Source: Rhipicephalus microplus
Taxonomy: Eukaryota; Arthropoda; Arachnida; Ixodida; Ixodidae
Assembly (NCBI RefSeq): GCF_043290135.1
Contig: NW_027464588.1
Location: 8,677,001 to 8,741,000 of the forward strand
DNA length: 64,000 nt
Reading direction: 5' to 3'
The notes beneath the pieces are model-generated. The model made no database searches. It was not told the origin of the DNA and was given only the letters and a program-made list of their open reading frames with translations. Both the position numbers and the translations under genes were made by a program. This document shows, in pieces, positions 1 through 12,885 of this stretch. Numbering within the stretch: position 1 is the first letter of the stretch; every line of letters begins with the position of its first letter.

Positions 1-3000
1 CAGGTTGGCTCGGTCGAGCATTTGCCACAGGAGCTTTTCTTCTTCAGATGAGCCAGCATTGTCGTACACGACACCTGTGCACAAAGCAACCATAATAATT
101 GTTGGAGCTTTACAGTCAATGACCACATCGTCATTATCAGAAACGCCATAGTGAAGGAACTCCATGAATTTTGTCCATCTTGAATGTTTGCCATGCATAT
201 ATATTGAAGTACAAAAAAATCTACCACTCCGCTCTCACCTAAACGTGGTCGCCATTGCTGGCCTTTCATCTCGCAACGTTCGCGCCAGTACTCGAACACC
301 ATAAGCACAAGACCACCGAGGTGGATATGAACCGAATAACATTGAAGCTCTTTTGACCAGAAAAGAGAAGGAAGGAAGCCGCAAATAGTTGGTTTAAGAG
401 CAAATGATGCACATGGTTTGCTTGTAACAAAACTCGACTGCGTAAACTGCTTAATAAAATAGGCCATCGCATCCTATATAATGACTGCAATGGAAAACTC
501 AAAAGAGAAAGAAGACAATTTTGGGGTGTTTAACTTGCGTTATGCATTCTCCCGGGCCCTATTCATTTTAATGAGAGCAGAAAAGTTATTGCAATGAAAG
601 AAATCGGCAGAACCCACGTGCAGTGGGAATCGATGATATGTGAAGCATGAACGAGAAATGTTCATATGTCAATTAAATCAGCACAACGTTACGAGGTGAA
701 GGTAAATGATGGCGTACATGACTTCTGTGGCATGAATATCATGTTTGGATGTGTCAGTTACCTTCGTCATCTATTCACGTAACGTGATAGCAAGTTTAGT
801 ATATGTTAAACAAGCAAAACGGCTGCGAGCACGCAAAGAGAGTAGGATGATGCCATGTTCTTACATGACATGCGTGTCATGATTATCATGTTTGCAGCAG
901 TCATATATTTCGTCATCATGGACGTCACGTAACACCAAATTTGGCATACGTGGAGCTAGCAAAACAGCCACGAGCGCATCATAAAGGTTCTGGTTTTGTT
1001 GTATATACGTTTGAATCGAAGTAAATTATTGCGTATGTGTATATGTCGATATTGTGGTAATTCACCTAACGACCTTGGAAAAGCTGGTAATTGTATTAGC
1101 TCAACGGCCGCCGTGCATTTCACTGCATTGTACATAGCTCAAGGCAGGCCACGTTGATTTTTCGTGCACGTACTGATGTAGTGGATAAGGCAAATCCGTA
1201 AACAAGAAGCTGTGTGTTCGTTCCGTCGTTTCGACAAGTGGGCTTGTGTTCCTCAATGTTCCTCGAGCCTTGAAGAAAAATGGCAACTCGCCAAAACGTC
1301 TACACGAGCACACAAAGCCTGTTTACAAAATTTTCAACTATCATCCTACATACAAGTGAGAAACGTGGCAGACCACATAAATCGTTACTAGTATTGCACG
1401 CACTCGCATAGAATTCAATCAAAGAGCTTCAGAGGGTTACGGCCGAAATTCCCCAACCGTACTTGAGAAGAAAATGACGACATGTCCCTCCAATTTTAGG
1501 CGCAAAAAGAGGATATGAAAGACTATAGAACATACGACACAAGAATAAACATGCCACAACGTTCTAATCCATCGGTGCAAATTTAGCAAAATATCCATAG
1601 CAAGACACTGTTGTTCGCGACTCAAAGTAAAAAAATAACGTGATGCAAAATCGAGAACAATTTACGCCTTAACAACTCCAACGTCAAATCCTTTACTAAA
1701 AATTGTGCATTTAACTACCGAAATACGGAGCTCCAAGTCAAAATGTTATAGGTGACTAAGAACAACACGTTATGGCTGCTTTTTTTCACGTCTCAAAAGG
1801 CCTGAATTATGGAAATATTTCCATTAAAGAATGCGCAAGAATATGTTCTTTCAATAACATTTTAATGAATGCAGACGTTTAGAGATTATGGCGTATTCAA
1901 ACATTACTTTTCTTGTTTCACGCTATAAGATTTTTTTTCCTGTTTATTCATGCCAGAAGCTCAAATAAATTGTCAATCATGGATCAGTTCGCACGCTTTT
2001 CAGGACAGTGTTTTTAGTAGGCTTTATTTATGTGTATGTTTCTTCGAGTGGCTTGCTAACGGGCAATATTTTTATGCCTACTTTACGCTTGTTTTACTCA
2101 CTGTACAGTTTACCCTATGTACACATCACATGGCCAGACTTTTCGAAATATGTTTTGTCTTTACTGGGCTACTGAGTAGAATGGCCCCATTCTACTGGGT
2201 GGAATGGCCCCTCATACAGTTCCGCATTTTTTCCCATTTAAATTTATGCCAACACTACCATCTAGTGTAAGAATAAACAGGATCTCCGAAAAAAGGTTGA
2301 AAATAAATTTCCCTAGGCTGTGAACCGGCAAATGTAGTGACGATTTACTCCTTCAACGTGCCAATGTAAGAATTTCTCCGTCGGCTTAAATGTCTACATG
2401 CCTCAGAGAGCATCGAGGCGTGGGTAGTATATTCGTTTGTTTACCCGTTCCTCAGCTATATTTCAGCAATGGGAACGAGGAGTGAATAAAAAACGCCTGG
2501 CGGCTGCCCAGTCTTCGCTTTAGCTTCCGGACACTCAGCCTAGCGGCAACAGATGCTGCAGCCAGCTTGATAGAGCAAATACGCCGCCCCGTCTCAACTA
2601 GTTCTAGGAAAGCCTACAGGGTAATGTTGAAGTATGACAGCCATCATCAAGCCTCATGTGCTTCGCTTCAAAGGAGTTGGAAAAAAAGTGAACCCATCCG
2701 CTTGGATTTCAGACTGCCATTCGTTTGTTATGGCGTGCGTATTATGATTTACAATACGGTACTTTATCCAGTATATTTTCCTTTTCAGTGTAACTGAGGA
2801 AGCGTTCGATAAATTACGAGCACACTTCCTCTAAAATACAGCATATCACTACCAGCTGTCTACACGTATTCTCGAAAGCATACAGTCAATTGTACATGTT
2901 TATGTTTCAACATCGCATCTTTTTTTATGAAAGCACAGTCAGTCGAAAGAGTTGAGGTGCACATATTGATTATTAGTACCTATAGTTGGTCAACGTTAGT

Positions 3001-4029
3001 CATATCATATTTGAAGCATGTCCTTCTTTGTTCCAGATTTAAGCTATAAGGTCAGCATGATCGATTTTGTGGCTCTATATGCGAATAAAGTAAAATTTTC
3101 TTCTGTTTTTCTCCTTAAAATAAGCATTTATCGAATAAAATTATCCTAAAGAAATTGTGTTTACGATAGCCGGCTAAATATTATGGCTGGGTAAGTATTC
3201 AGAGAATCATTCGTTTTTTGCAAGGATAGCCTACGCAGTAGTTAGCACTTTGAACCGAAAAACAAATATTGGAAAACGTCGCTGAAGTATTCAATGATAA
3301 AAAAATGAGTTTCACATTTAAAGCACAGAAAGCAGTGCAAAAAAAAAACACCAGGATGCTTGTATAAGTCCAACAACAATCCTTCTCTTCATCCATTCGT
3401 TGGAATTTCGTCAGTATTATTCTTCCTGCCCGAAGCATGTGATATAGATTTTTATAAACCTTTCTATTTTTATTCGACATTTCTCTACATTTCGCATGTA
3501 ATACGTGACCGTCTCTCCTTTTAGTGTGGCCCTCTATATAAACCAATGAGTCTACTTCTTCCGTCAAATTTATTATACAATTAACGAAACAGACAGGGAC
3601 AGGTGCCTTCCGAGTCTCTTTCGTCAGTTTTCAAGAATGTTTGCTGCCAATAGTTCATCATTGGGTACCGACACGCTCGAAACCCCACTTTGTTGTTAGA
3701 CACTACAGAAAAAGTGTCCAAACAACTAAAACCAACATCATTCTTTTCATTATCTCGTACTGACATTATGGCATGCTAAAAGTTGCCGTGTTAGCGAACA
3801 CTTGAGCGCAAATTTTCTCTATTGCTAATATTTTATTAGGAAAAGACTAGTCAATACAGTCATGACAAATAGACAATAGTCAAAAGAAATATTAAAAAGT
3901 AGTCAAGCTACTCTCTTTCATTTGGTTAAAGATGTAATGCCGCGTACAAGCAACAATATCAGTGGTAGTGCAATTGTGAAATATGTCCCAATAAAATATT
4001 TTGCAGCAATATTCTTCATAGAAAATAGT
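1..4029. other. No gene recognised
   Basis: AT-rich sequence with many stops in all frames. The open stretches are short (at most about 120 codons), have no recognisable domain and do not continue into one another. No terminal repeat, tandem array or RNA gene was seen. Short exons of a host gene cannot be excluded by eye. Confidence 0.5.
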
Positions 4030-4235
4030 CGGCACTCGGCTGCTGATCCGAACGCCGCGAGTTCTATGTTGGCCGCAAGGGTCGCATTTTGATGGAGGTG
4101 AAATGGTAGAGGCCCACCTACTCTGCGGTGTAGTGCAAAGTAGAGTACACCAGATGGTCTAAATTTTCATATCCCTCCACTACGGCATCTTTCACAATGA
4201 TATCATGTTTCTGGGAGGTGATTATACTATAAATA
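4030..4235 (+). mobile_element. tRNA-derived SINE, Ruka-like, degraded
   Basis: The head resembles the second half of a tRNA-like promoter: CTCGGCTGCTGATCCG followed by a decayed B box near 4060. The body carries segments typical of tick SINEs: GATGGAGGTGAAATG, a pentanucleotide-rich middle, then CCCTCCACTACGGCATCTTTCA and a 3' end related to 'TTTTGGGACGTTAA'. The same body appears reversed at 42393-42600 and 62336-62415. It is non-coding and would depend on a LINE for movement. The family name is from memory of tick SINEs and was not checked. Confidence 0.65.
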
Positions 4236-5510
4236 TTCTTATGGGTCTTCTTTATACCATGATCTTGCAGCTTCATTAGCCCTGCCTCCCACCCCACTCC
4301 CCTCAATACATTCACAATTTCAGTGTATACGAACTTTGGAATTATAAAACGAAGTTTTAAGTTTTCTGCAGCGTGTTTTAGTAGTTAGCAAAGATATAAA
4401 AACGTGGACGTTTTGTTGCACGAAAATTCGTAATGATGTTAACATTCGTCAAGCACCTTTAAGTACAATACCAATGCTGCGTAACTAAAAGAGATCAAAA
4501 GTAAGGTATTTAAGAGAAAATAAAGAAAAAATGTAATAAACATAAAGACAGCAATACAACTCAGTTGAAGTTAAGCTACACGCAACTAAAAGCAAAAGAA
4601 GCATATATCCTCGTGAGCGGCAGCAACGAAATGAGGATTCAAAATGTGATGGCTGAATTGATATTAGATTGGTGCTCTACTAGCCACTCTGAGGGAAAAA
4701 ACGAAAATATAAAAGAGACCATGCTAAACATTCTGCACACATTGCCCATGGCTCCCAGCATAAAATAAAGTGGCCGTATCGTTGATCATCTCCCACCCTC
4801 CTCTTTCCTTTGCCTAGGTCTGGCGCTTCTCATTAGCTACGTTGTCGTTAAGGCACAAGAAATAGAGTGAGGAAAGTACAAAATATTGGCATTGGCATTA
4901 AAAACAGCCAGGCCTGCAGAAAACGCACAGGTTTACGAGTATATGCAAATGAACGCTTCGACTTTCCCAATTATTGCCATAATCCCTCATCAAGCAGGCT
5001 TAAGCGACGTATCAGTGATGCCAGCTTAAGATCAACGCCTATTTGTTTTTATTAAGCAAGCAGTTGCATGTTTGATTTTCACAGCTGAATAATAATGACC
5101 CGTGATGACAATGTTTCATTTATGCGCAGAGCAAAACATTTGTGGGTGTTGCAGTTTCACAAGCACAAACCCTTCAACCTCAAAAGCATAAAAAAAGCAA
5201 AGGGAGAGCTGTTATAATCGATGCTTTAGGGTTTTCTACCTCGGCAAGAGCAAAGCAGCGTTAAACTTCACTTTTAACGGAAAACTGTAGAATTTGCTGT
5301 TCCTAAATCAGGAAACACCTGAGACTTCTGCGCATAGCCGTATGGGTTGCAAGATGCAAAATTGCGTCTTGGTACGTGTGGGATGTTGTTACAAGTCTTC
5401 GTGCTATCTTAATAAAAAAGTTGTGCAGAAGGACAGCATAGATATACTGTGTTCTGTTTCAATCCGAAGCAAATATTCTTGTTCTGGCGACATTCCGAGA
5501 GAAGACACAG
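4236..5510. other. No gene recognised
   Basis: AT-rich, no supported coding region or repeat structure. A 67-codon open stretch at 4565-4768 has no recognisable motif. Confidence 0.45.
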
Positions 5511-5740
5511 TATGTATGTATGTATGTATGTATGTATGTATGTATGTATGTATGTATGTATGTATGTATGTATGTATGTATGTATGTATGTATGTATGTA
5601 TGTATGTATGTATGTATGTATGTATGTATGTATGTATGTATGTATGTGCGTGCGTGCGTGCGTGTGTGTGTGTGCGTGCGTGCGTGTGTGTGTTGTGTGT
5701 GTCTGTGTGTGTGTGCGCGCGTGCGTGTGTGTGTGTGTGC

Positions 5741-5803
<63 letters not shown>

Positions 5804-5804
5804 A
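5511..5804. repeat. Compound microsatellite (TATG)n-(TGCG)n-(TG)n
   Basis: About 34 uninterrupted TATG units (5511-5646) pass into alternating TGCG and TG units (5647-5804). The array stays open in several frames on both strands and so creates spurious long reading frames of Tyr-Val-Cys-Met or His-Thr repeats. It is not coding. Confidence 0.95.
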
Positions 5805-7299
5805 CTAAGGCATACTATGCAGTGTGTGAAATCTGTGGCACTGCAGGAAATATCAACCATCTACCATGTAATACCCTTGACTTGCACTGATAGGCATCAC
5901 CCAGCTATCATGGTGTTCCCGCTACATCACACCAAGCTGATTAAAGATGAAACCTCAGTAATACGGAGAATCTAATGTAAGACGTACACGCACGGCATCT
6001 AGCCACATTGAACCTACCCGACTCTTCGCGCATACAACAGCCCGACGTACGACGTGCGATACGCACTGGAACACGAGGGCTCACGACGCCACGAAGATGG
6101 CAATCACCATCCCGTGACACCCACACACAATTCCTCGTCTAAAAAAATGTCAGAGGCCAAGATTTCTGGTGGAGCCCTATACAGGCATTAAAATATCACT
6201 CGTCGCCAGAAAAGTGACCCCGTCAATAGGATTCCTGCAATGAGGGACCCTCCCAGCCAGGGTGACCCAGGACTCAGGAGCTCAGAACCCTGTTTCGAAA
6301 TAATAAACGTATAATTTATTGATTCATTTTCGCTCCTATGAAGCGCTTAGTCTCTGAGCAGTGGACTCTTTTGCCCACGGACACATCCAAAACAACTCAA
6401 ACTTGTATGCATTTCAATGGTCATGTTTCATTGCTGTCCTAGTGTTCCATTACAAAACGTTGAATAGTCAGTGGAAGTCCCAGTGAAGAGGCATTCGTTT
6501 TTTACTTATTCGGACTCAGCAACAATCTATTATGTGATGTAATAGGTGATTTTCTTAATGTTGCTTGATATATCTGCCTTCTTCATTTATTCAAATGTCA
6601 GTTGTGAACTCAATCAACTACACTCGGACCTTACCATATTTTGTGTGTACTGCAGACTGAATTACGTGGTATGCAAGACGACGCATCTCGTATGGACAGT
6701 TTGTTGTCAGGTTTTTCTTGATTGGAGAAATAGGAACAAGCAAGCACTAGTACTTTACTGACCAGTCTTTGCACTTCGTTGCTCTAATCATCTTCGTTGT
6801 GCACCGTAAACCTAACGGCCAATAAATACATGACAAAACACTTGTATTCAGCAGAACTGTTCTCAAAAAACATCAACCACGAACTGTCATTTACGCATGG
6901 GCACTTGACATCTTCTACGAAAAGAAAATTCGGACGTCATATTTTGTGAACACTCAAACAAAGCATCACAACGCATGAAAAACCGTGAGCGTGCCATAAA
7001 TTTTCACTCTACAAGGCAGCTAAATTAGGTTCAGGTAAATGGAAGCGACGCCAAGACTTTTCCGCATCACCTTGTTTTTGGCTCGATTCCACACCCCTTA
7101 TACCCAGTGCTGTACTTACGACGCTTAGATATAATTAAAGATGCTAGAAAAGTTGAATGCATCCTGTATATTTTCAGTGTTTCTTTTTTCGGAATGCAAG
7201 TATCCTGTATAGGATATCACTTTCAGTCCTCCTCAGTGATGCTATATGTGGCAAACAGATATTGTATTTCGCAGTTCTCGTTTCTCTTGAATGCGATGT
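5805..7299. other. No gene recognised
   Basis: No supported gene. The stretch 6236-6330 (GC-richer, ending in AATAAACG and an AT-rich tail) could be the 3' end of a retroelement, but I could not tie it to a coding region. Confidence 0.4.
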
Positions 7300-7339
7300 T
7301 TTCAAAACACTGCTACGAAGCGTTCGCTAAGGCCATATG

Positions 7340-7707
7340 GTGGGTACACCATCTCCTCAGCAGGATCAGCTTCAGCGTTTGTAACAAAGTTCTCTGCGAT
7401 CAGTTCATCAGATCTGGATGACAGCTTCACACCAGAGGAGCTCCAATATGTGCTGTCTTCGGTAAAACGAACAAGTTCAGCAGGAACAGATGGAGTTACA
7501 TACGCTGCTCTTGCTAATTTGTGCAGGAAAGGAAAATTACACCTGTTGGACATCTATAATAAAAGTTGGCAAGAAGAAAAAGTTCCGGAAAGTTGGAAGA
7601 TATCAAAAGTAGTACCGTTGCTAAAGCCAGGGAAGAGCCCTATGCAGTTGCACCCGTTTAGGCCGGTTAGTTTGACAAGTTGTTTTTCAAAAGTGATGGA
7701 AAAAAAT
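7340..7707 (+). pseudogene. RT N-terminal part (fingers) of non-LTR element
   Basis: Reading one frame gives the region upstream of the RT catalytic core: 'SSAGTDGVTY' (the A/P-G-x-DG-I/V signature), 'VPESWKISKVVPLLKPGKSP' and 'FRPVSLTSCFSKVMEK', the classical order of non-LTR RT motifs 1 and 2 (RPxSLxxxxxKxxE). Reading stops at about 7707, in the middle of the 'KVMEKMI' motif, because another repeat has inserted there; the RT resumes in register of meaning at 8435. The true 5' boundary is not visible. In the live element this would be the template-gripping part of the polymerase. Confidence 0.85.
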
Positions 7708-7766
7708 TGCCCGCAGCTTCTCTCGGGGGAACACTGAGGAGGATGCGGAGCATATAATTGGTTAAC

Positions 7767-7904
7767 GGGGTGTTAAAGGGCGACTTACTTGGGTCGATGG
7801 CTAAATTGGTTAACGTGGTTGTGAAATATGGGGTGTTAAATTGCGACTTACTTGGGTCGATGGCTAAATTGGTTAACGTGGTTGTAGGAGGGGGTGTTAA
7901 ATTA
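7767..7904. repeat. Tandem repeat, ~62 bp period, 2.2 copies
   Basis: Copies begin GGGGTGTTAAA at 7767, 7830 and 7890-7891 and carry CGACTTACTTGGGTCGATGG and GGTTAACGTGGTTGT. It lies inside the inserted repeat element. Confidence 0.85.
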
Positions 7905-8086
7905 GTGAACACGTACACACGTATGCGAAAGGGCGGCGCAGGTCGAAGGGACGTCGATCATTGTGTTTGTGGATTCGTTGGAATTCATTTCACCGCGACC
8001 TTGGACGTCGACGCGCCGTACAAACCAACCAACGAGCGGCAACTGAGCGAGCGAGCGCCGACCTTGAGTATATATACAGCGCGATG

Positions 8087-8255
8087 GCGCATGCACTGTC
8101 AGCTGTCGAATGTTCGAGAAGGGGAGAAGCGCAACGGCGCATGCGCGCGCGTCAGCTGCCGATGTTCTCGAAGCGCGACGGCGCATGCGCGCGCGTCAGC
8201 TGCCGATGTTCTCGAAGCGTGACGGCGCATGCGCGCTACATTATACAGCTAGCGA
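8087..8255. repeat. GC-rich tandem repeat, 44 bp period
   Basis: Two near-identical 44-bp units begin CGGCGCATGC at 8135 and 8179. A third, partial unit begins at 8223 and a diverged one covers 8087-8134. Each unit holds GTCAGCTGCCGATGTTCTCG. Part of the inserted repeat element. Confidence 0.85.
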
Positions 8256-8434
8256 ATGTTCGTGAAGAGGAGAAGCGCACGCGGTGTGTAGAGGAGGAAG
8301 GGTGCACAGATGGTGGAGGAGTGAAGCGCGCGCTGTGTAGAGGAGGAAGGGATGCACAGATGGTGGAAGAAGGAGGAGGAAGCTTGCGGACGGCGCCGCA
8401 CTACAAGCCTCGAGTATTAGATGCTCCGCATCTA

Positions 8435-9575
8435 AAAATGATCAATGAACAAATTTTATGGTAGCAAGACATGAACAAACTACTACCAAAAAGCATAGCC
8501 GGCTTTAGAAGAGGTAGATGCACAATGGACTGCATTCTGGATTTGATCACAGATGTTGAAAACCAACGAACGCAAGGAAACATCATTGTCGCTGAATTCC
8601 TTGATGTGCACCGAGCATACGACACAATGAGTCGCGCTCACGTTCTGAAACGCCTGGAGTTACAGGGATTCAAGGGCAAGATACTGCGCTGGATCTCTGA
8701 CTTCCTGAATCATCGGAAAATTTCTGTAGTTACGCAGGAGGGCCCAACGTGAGAACATGTCGTTAACCAAGGAGTGCCACAAGGCAACGTGCTAAGCTCT
8801 ACTCTCTTTAATGCAGTCATGGCTCAGCACCCGTATAATCTTCCACTTAACATCAGATGTTCAATATATGCTGATGATATAAGTATATAGACGTCTGGTC
8901 CATCGTTTTTGGATGTACAACAAACTCTACAAGAACGATTGGATTATGTAGACCGTTTTCTAAAAAACGAGTTATGGCACTGAGTCTGGCTAAAACAGCC
9001 ATACTTCCGTTTACATTAAAAAGACCTAGAAATTTCAAGATTATTTTGCAAAATCAGCCTACTCAAATGGTTAAAACTCATAAATTCTTGGGAGTAATTT
9101 TAGACCGAAGACTAACCTAGTCGCCTCATGTCCAGTCCCTTGAACAAAAAGTGAATCAGGCCATTTGAATCCACCGGCATCTCTGCGGGGCCAAATGGGG
9201 TGGTTTTACAGAGTCGTTATTAGCCCTACAAGTTGCCTGGTTACGCCCCATCGTAACTTACTCACTGCCTATGCTGCACGGACATCTAGCCTCCACCGAA
9301 AGGAGACTTCAGTTGTTATTGGCAAGAAGCTTGAGGGTATTTCTGGGTTTACCAAGGTCAACTTTCAGTGCTTTAGTGTATGCCGAGGCTCGAGAACCAC
9401 CTTTGGCATTACTCCGAACAAAAGAAAAATCTAGAAACTTATTTAGAGTTTTCACGCAACGTGAGAGTCATTTTTTATCAGGTGCACTAACACAAAGGAA
9501 GGCAACGAGACTACACGATACTATATCATCATTTCAAGCAGTTGTACCAGAATTTAAACAATGGAAACCTTGAAA
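8435..9575 (+). pseudogene. RT palm/thumb part of non-LTR element
   Basis: Continues the split RT: 'MNKLLPKSIAGFRRGRCTMD' (motif with AGFR), 'LDVHRAYDTM' (motif A, catalytic Asp in the D-x4-D/Y position), 'QGVPQGNVLSSTLFN' (motif B; the usual SP after VLS is replaced) and YADD at 8867-8878 (motif C, catalytic pair intact). Stops interrupt it at about 8750 and 8887, and a frame change follows near 8980. The thumb/connection region continues to about 9575 ('LRVFLGLPRSTFSALVYAE', 'REPPLALLR'). It would have copied element RNA into DNA at the nicked target. Inactive by several lesions. Confidence 0.87.
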
Positions 9576-9599
9576 ATCACCTTGGACGCTGCCACTTCT

Positions 9600-10604
9600 C
9601 AACGTTATCCGTGAAATAGACGGCATGGAGAAGAAAGCAGACATGACACCTCTAGTAGTGGCACAGTTGGCACTTCATCAGCTTCATGTAATGCATAATG
9701 AAAAAACAAAGATATATACAGACGGATCATGCACTGAAGAAGCATCAGCCTGTGCGGTCTTTATACCCGAAATTAAGAAAAACAAGATGTACAAATTATA
9801 GCACATCTTCTTCGACGACAGCAGAATCGATGGCTATCTTTGAAGCAGTTAAGCTCATCTGCGAGAATCTTGAGCCACGAAAAATGGGTGATATGCACTG
9901 ATAGAAAACCTGCTCTTCAGCTGATCAGAAACGTGAGATCACCTTACAAAAATAGTGAAATAGCACAATATATTGCAGAAACTGTTGAATATGCTTCGCA
10001 GGGTCACAACATCATATTCCAATGGATACCCAGCTGCATTGAAATAAAAAGAAATGAAGAGGCTGATAGCCTCGCGAATAAAGCATTGAAGGAAGGACGG
10101 GATTGCGCAATCCCTATGTCTGGGGCGGATATTTCACATTTTATATCGCAAGGAGCTAACGCTTGTTCGATTGAGAAGTGGTTTGAGCCCTAAAAAAAGG
10201 GAACGGTACTTTATGAAGTTAATCCACACATAAAGTTTTCCATAGCTGCAGACCTCCTACGACACCTCGATACATTATACCACCGACTTCGATTAGAAGT
10301 CGCATACACAAACAGCTTCCTGCACAAGATACATCAATCCAACTCACCGGAATGTTATTGTGGTCATGCAGAAGAAAATGTTCGCCATATTTTTTTGGAG
10401 TGCGTTAAATACGCGAATGAAAGAGAAAAATTAAAGAACAAATCAGCAAGTTTGGACAGACGGCCCCTCACAATAAAGAAACAACTTGTACCATGGCCTG
10501 AGATGCATCTCCAGAAAAAAACAATAATCTTCCTGATAGACTCTTCAGTGAAGACCGGACTGGACAAGCGCCTACGACAGACAGTCAGAGATGGGTATAT
10601 ATAA
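9600..10604 (+). pseudogene. RNase H domain and C-terminal Cys/His motif of non-LTR element
   Basis: RNase H begins with 'KIYTDGSCTEEASACAVF' (first catalytic Asp at 9721-9723). A Glu-containing helix 'ESMAIFEAVKLI' lies near 9830, 'CTDRKPALQLI' (third acidic residue) near 9900 and 'NEEADSLANKAL' (fourth) near 10052. 'ECYCGHAEENVRHIFLEC' at about 10345-10400 is the C-terminal CxC..HxxxxC motif common to I, R1 and Jockey-like polyproteins. At least two frame changes and a stop (near 9800) separate these blocks. The final stop is at 10602-10604. RNase H removes the RNA strand after first-strand synthesis. Confidence 0.82.
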
Positions 10605-10877
10605 AACGTGGTCATGTATATACTGACAGTAGAATAGTAAGGTGTGCGTGTAAATAGTTTATAACTGTGTGAACTGCGCTAAGAAAACTCTGTATTGGCA
10701 TGACATTTGAACTGGTTTCAGTGTGCTATTATGTTTTTTTCGTATTGTTAATTTTTGGGTATCGTTTTGAATTATTATTTTGTTTTTCGCTGCAGAACTT
10801 TGTGATATGGAGTATCCGAGGCAATAGGCACCGCAACCTCTCCACAGCAATACAGTTAAAACAGAACAGAACAGAAA
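10605..10877 (+). other. 3' UTR and AACAG-repeat tail of the LINE
   Basis: Non-coding sequence after the polyprotein stop, ending in ACAGAACAGAACAGAA (10861-10876). A short simple-repeat tail instead of poly(A) is usual for this group. Confidence 0.7.
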
Positions 10878-12885
10878 TGGATGTGTTCCATTTGTGCAAT
10901 GGAACACATCAATGGAATTTCCTAAGTGCAAGGCAGCCGTAAAACACCTGAAATATTTCTAAAGTTCAGCAAGCTTTATACTTTCGCGGGCGTCTCAGGC
11001 TCTTAGAATTCCACGTTCTTCGCGCCTACGCCTTCGTTCAGTCTCTCCAAATCTTGTTTTCCCAGCGCAGAAACACGATCAAAAAGAACAAGCGGAGGAA
11101 ATCTGGTCGCTTCGGCTTAACAGCCAGCCTGTATTTTTAGTCCATAATGGAGTATCGTAGCAGCTGTTGTAGACATCGCGAATACGCGGAAGCGTTTCAT
11201 CGACCATGTAAGTCCCAGTACCGTGTCTGCGTAACAACACTGGTTCAGAACGAGATAGCACCCGAACAATGCACCACAGCACCTTTTTCACATTCCGGAA
11301 TAAACTTTCCATTCTGTAAGCTCCTCGTGCGCTTTCGGTATACTTGTTGACACCTACACAACTGTATACTTGTTGTGTAAGCGTCATGATTAAAATACGT
11401 AATTGCAGGAACGCAGATCGGTTTAAATTAGAGTGGATCGTGTCGATATATGGGCATTAAAAATAATGCCATAGAACTTTAGTAGCGTTACTATTTGAGC
11501 TATTTGGTGCATAATTTTAGTAGAATAGTAGAAACGGTAGGTGTACACGAAAACGTATGTAACATCGTTTTGCGCTTGTCTCTGTTGCTTGCGAAAAGCC
11601 TCAAAACAGTAAACTATTATTCAAATTTAGAAAACATGTGCTTCCAGGTTTAAACCAGAAAGAGATCACGCACGCGAATACTTTTTTTCAGCGTACGCTG
11701 TAGCATACCAGGCTATGACTTTTGCAGTACTTACTGGCTTATCTTTAAGGTTGCACAGTGAGCAGGTGTGATTTTTCTCTTGATATTTACTATGATTATG
11801 ATACATGCTTCTGAGGACGAATTATTGTTGTACGTGAAAGCTACTTTGCCTTCGGCCTTTATCATGATCACTCTTTTCATCAAAGCCGCTTTGTTTTCAA
11901 GTGGAAGTGAATGGAATTGTTCAAGGATGATGGACTTTGAAATGGGGATAATTTTCATTCTTTGAAACACATGGCACACAGAGACCATAACAGCACTAAT
12001 AGAAAACAATTTTCAAAGAAACAAACTTCCTCGGCGTGATATGAGTTGTCTCCATAAAAACACTTGCACACTTTCACATCCTCTAATATATATGTTCTAA
12101 AGAACGCATCACAAAGCGTGTCAGGTTGCATGCATCAGTTTCGTAAGCCTCTTTAATCTGTATTGGAAACTAATCAGCATAATATACTTCTGCTGAAACT
12201 TGATGCAATTTCTGAAATGTTTTTATTTAGTACTGCTGCTGATATTCAGGCACGTTTTCATATTACGGAAATAAGACTCTCGACGTGCAGCTCCTCCCAT
12301 TTTCGTGACAGTGACGTTGTTGGTGAAGATTGATTACCCGGCATTTCCAAAAGAAGTGAACTTCATGTTCGCACAAAAGCTACATACGGTCAATACTCAC
12401 TCGTATATACTTACGTTGAGCTAAGCCTCAGACCAAGCAACAATTCGAATAATAATAAGAGGTTGAGCACTTGAAACAGATACATTTACAAATGTTATGC
12501 TGCTCAGAAGAGTTTTTTTTTGTTTTTACGGGCTCCATAAAAGTACGGGCTCGATAAAAATGATTGTTTAAATCCATGCCACGCACCAACCACTGTTTTT
12601 TGATAGACGCAAAGCAAAACTTATGTATCGTCCACTTGCTCTCTTTTCCTTGAATAGTCTTATAAGTCTTGACAAATGTTGCATGACGTTTGCGCGCCTT
12701 CGATATGCTGCTGACAGCTGGCCATTTCTTCTAATTTGTGAGGTTATTCAACATTTAAAGCAAGGCGCACTCCGCTGCCTCTATAGCAGCCATTCATTCA
12801 ATAACAACATGAACCGACTCAGTCGGCGTGCAGTATGAGAGTGTTTGGGCAGTGCGCCACAGATCTGAATTACGTGCTTGGAGGA
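10878..12885. other. No gene recognised
   Basis: Nothing supported. A 102-codon open stretch on the minus strand (11079-11387) has no known motif and no continuation. Confidence 0.45.

Larger units (their letters stand above)
7708..8434. mobile_element. Insertion with 12-bp inverted repeats, non-coding
   Basis: Splits the RT between 'VMEK' and 'MINEQILW'. A-rich target sequence flanks both sides (AAAAA at each edge), compatible with a short target-site duplication. Near the ends lie perfect 12-bp inverted repeats, GATGCGGAGCAT (7742-7753) and ATGCTCCGCATC (8421-8432); about 34 bp lies outside the left repeat. Inside are two tandem arrays. It is GC-richer than its surroundings. The open frames crossing it (up to 167 codons) have no known motif and run through the repeats, so I treat them as non-coding. 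It could be a MITE-like non-autonomous DNA transposon; class not proven. Confidence 0.65.
7300..10877 (+). mobile_element. I-type non-LTR retrotransposon (LINE), 5'-truncated, interrupted
   Basis: One degenerate element can be followed in order: RT fingers (7340-7707), a foreign ~0.73 kb insertion (7708-8434), RT palm and thumb (8435-9575), RNase H (about 9690-10120), a C-terminal Cys/His motif (about 10348-10400), a short 3' UTR and a tail of AACAG repeats ending at 10877. RNase H downstream of RT, and a C-terminal Cys/His motif, fit the I-clade group of non-LTR elements. The ORF1 and endonuclease domains are absent, as expected from 5' truncation during target-primed reverse transcription. 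Several stops and frameshifts show the copy is dead. Confidence 0.85.

Noticed and set aside
5294..5890. 198-codon Cys/Val/Met/Tyr-rich open frame
   Set aside because: Produced by the (TATG)n/(TG)n microsatellite; no coding signal at either end.
7758..8464. Open frames of 154 and 167 codons
   Set aside because: They run through tandem repeats of the inserted element and shift with the repeat period; no motif.
11079..11387. 102-codon minus-strand open frame as a transposase fragment
   Set aside because: No DDE/D motif, no HTH pattern, no inverted repeats nearby.
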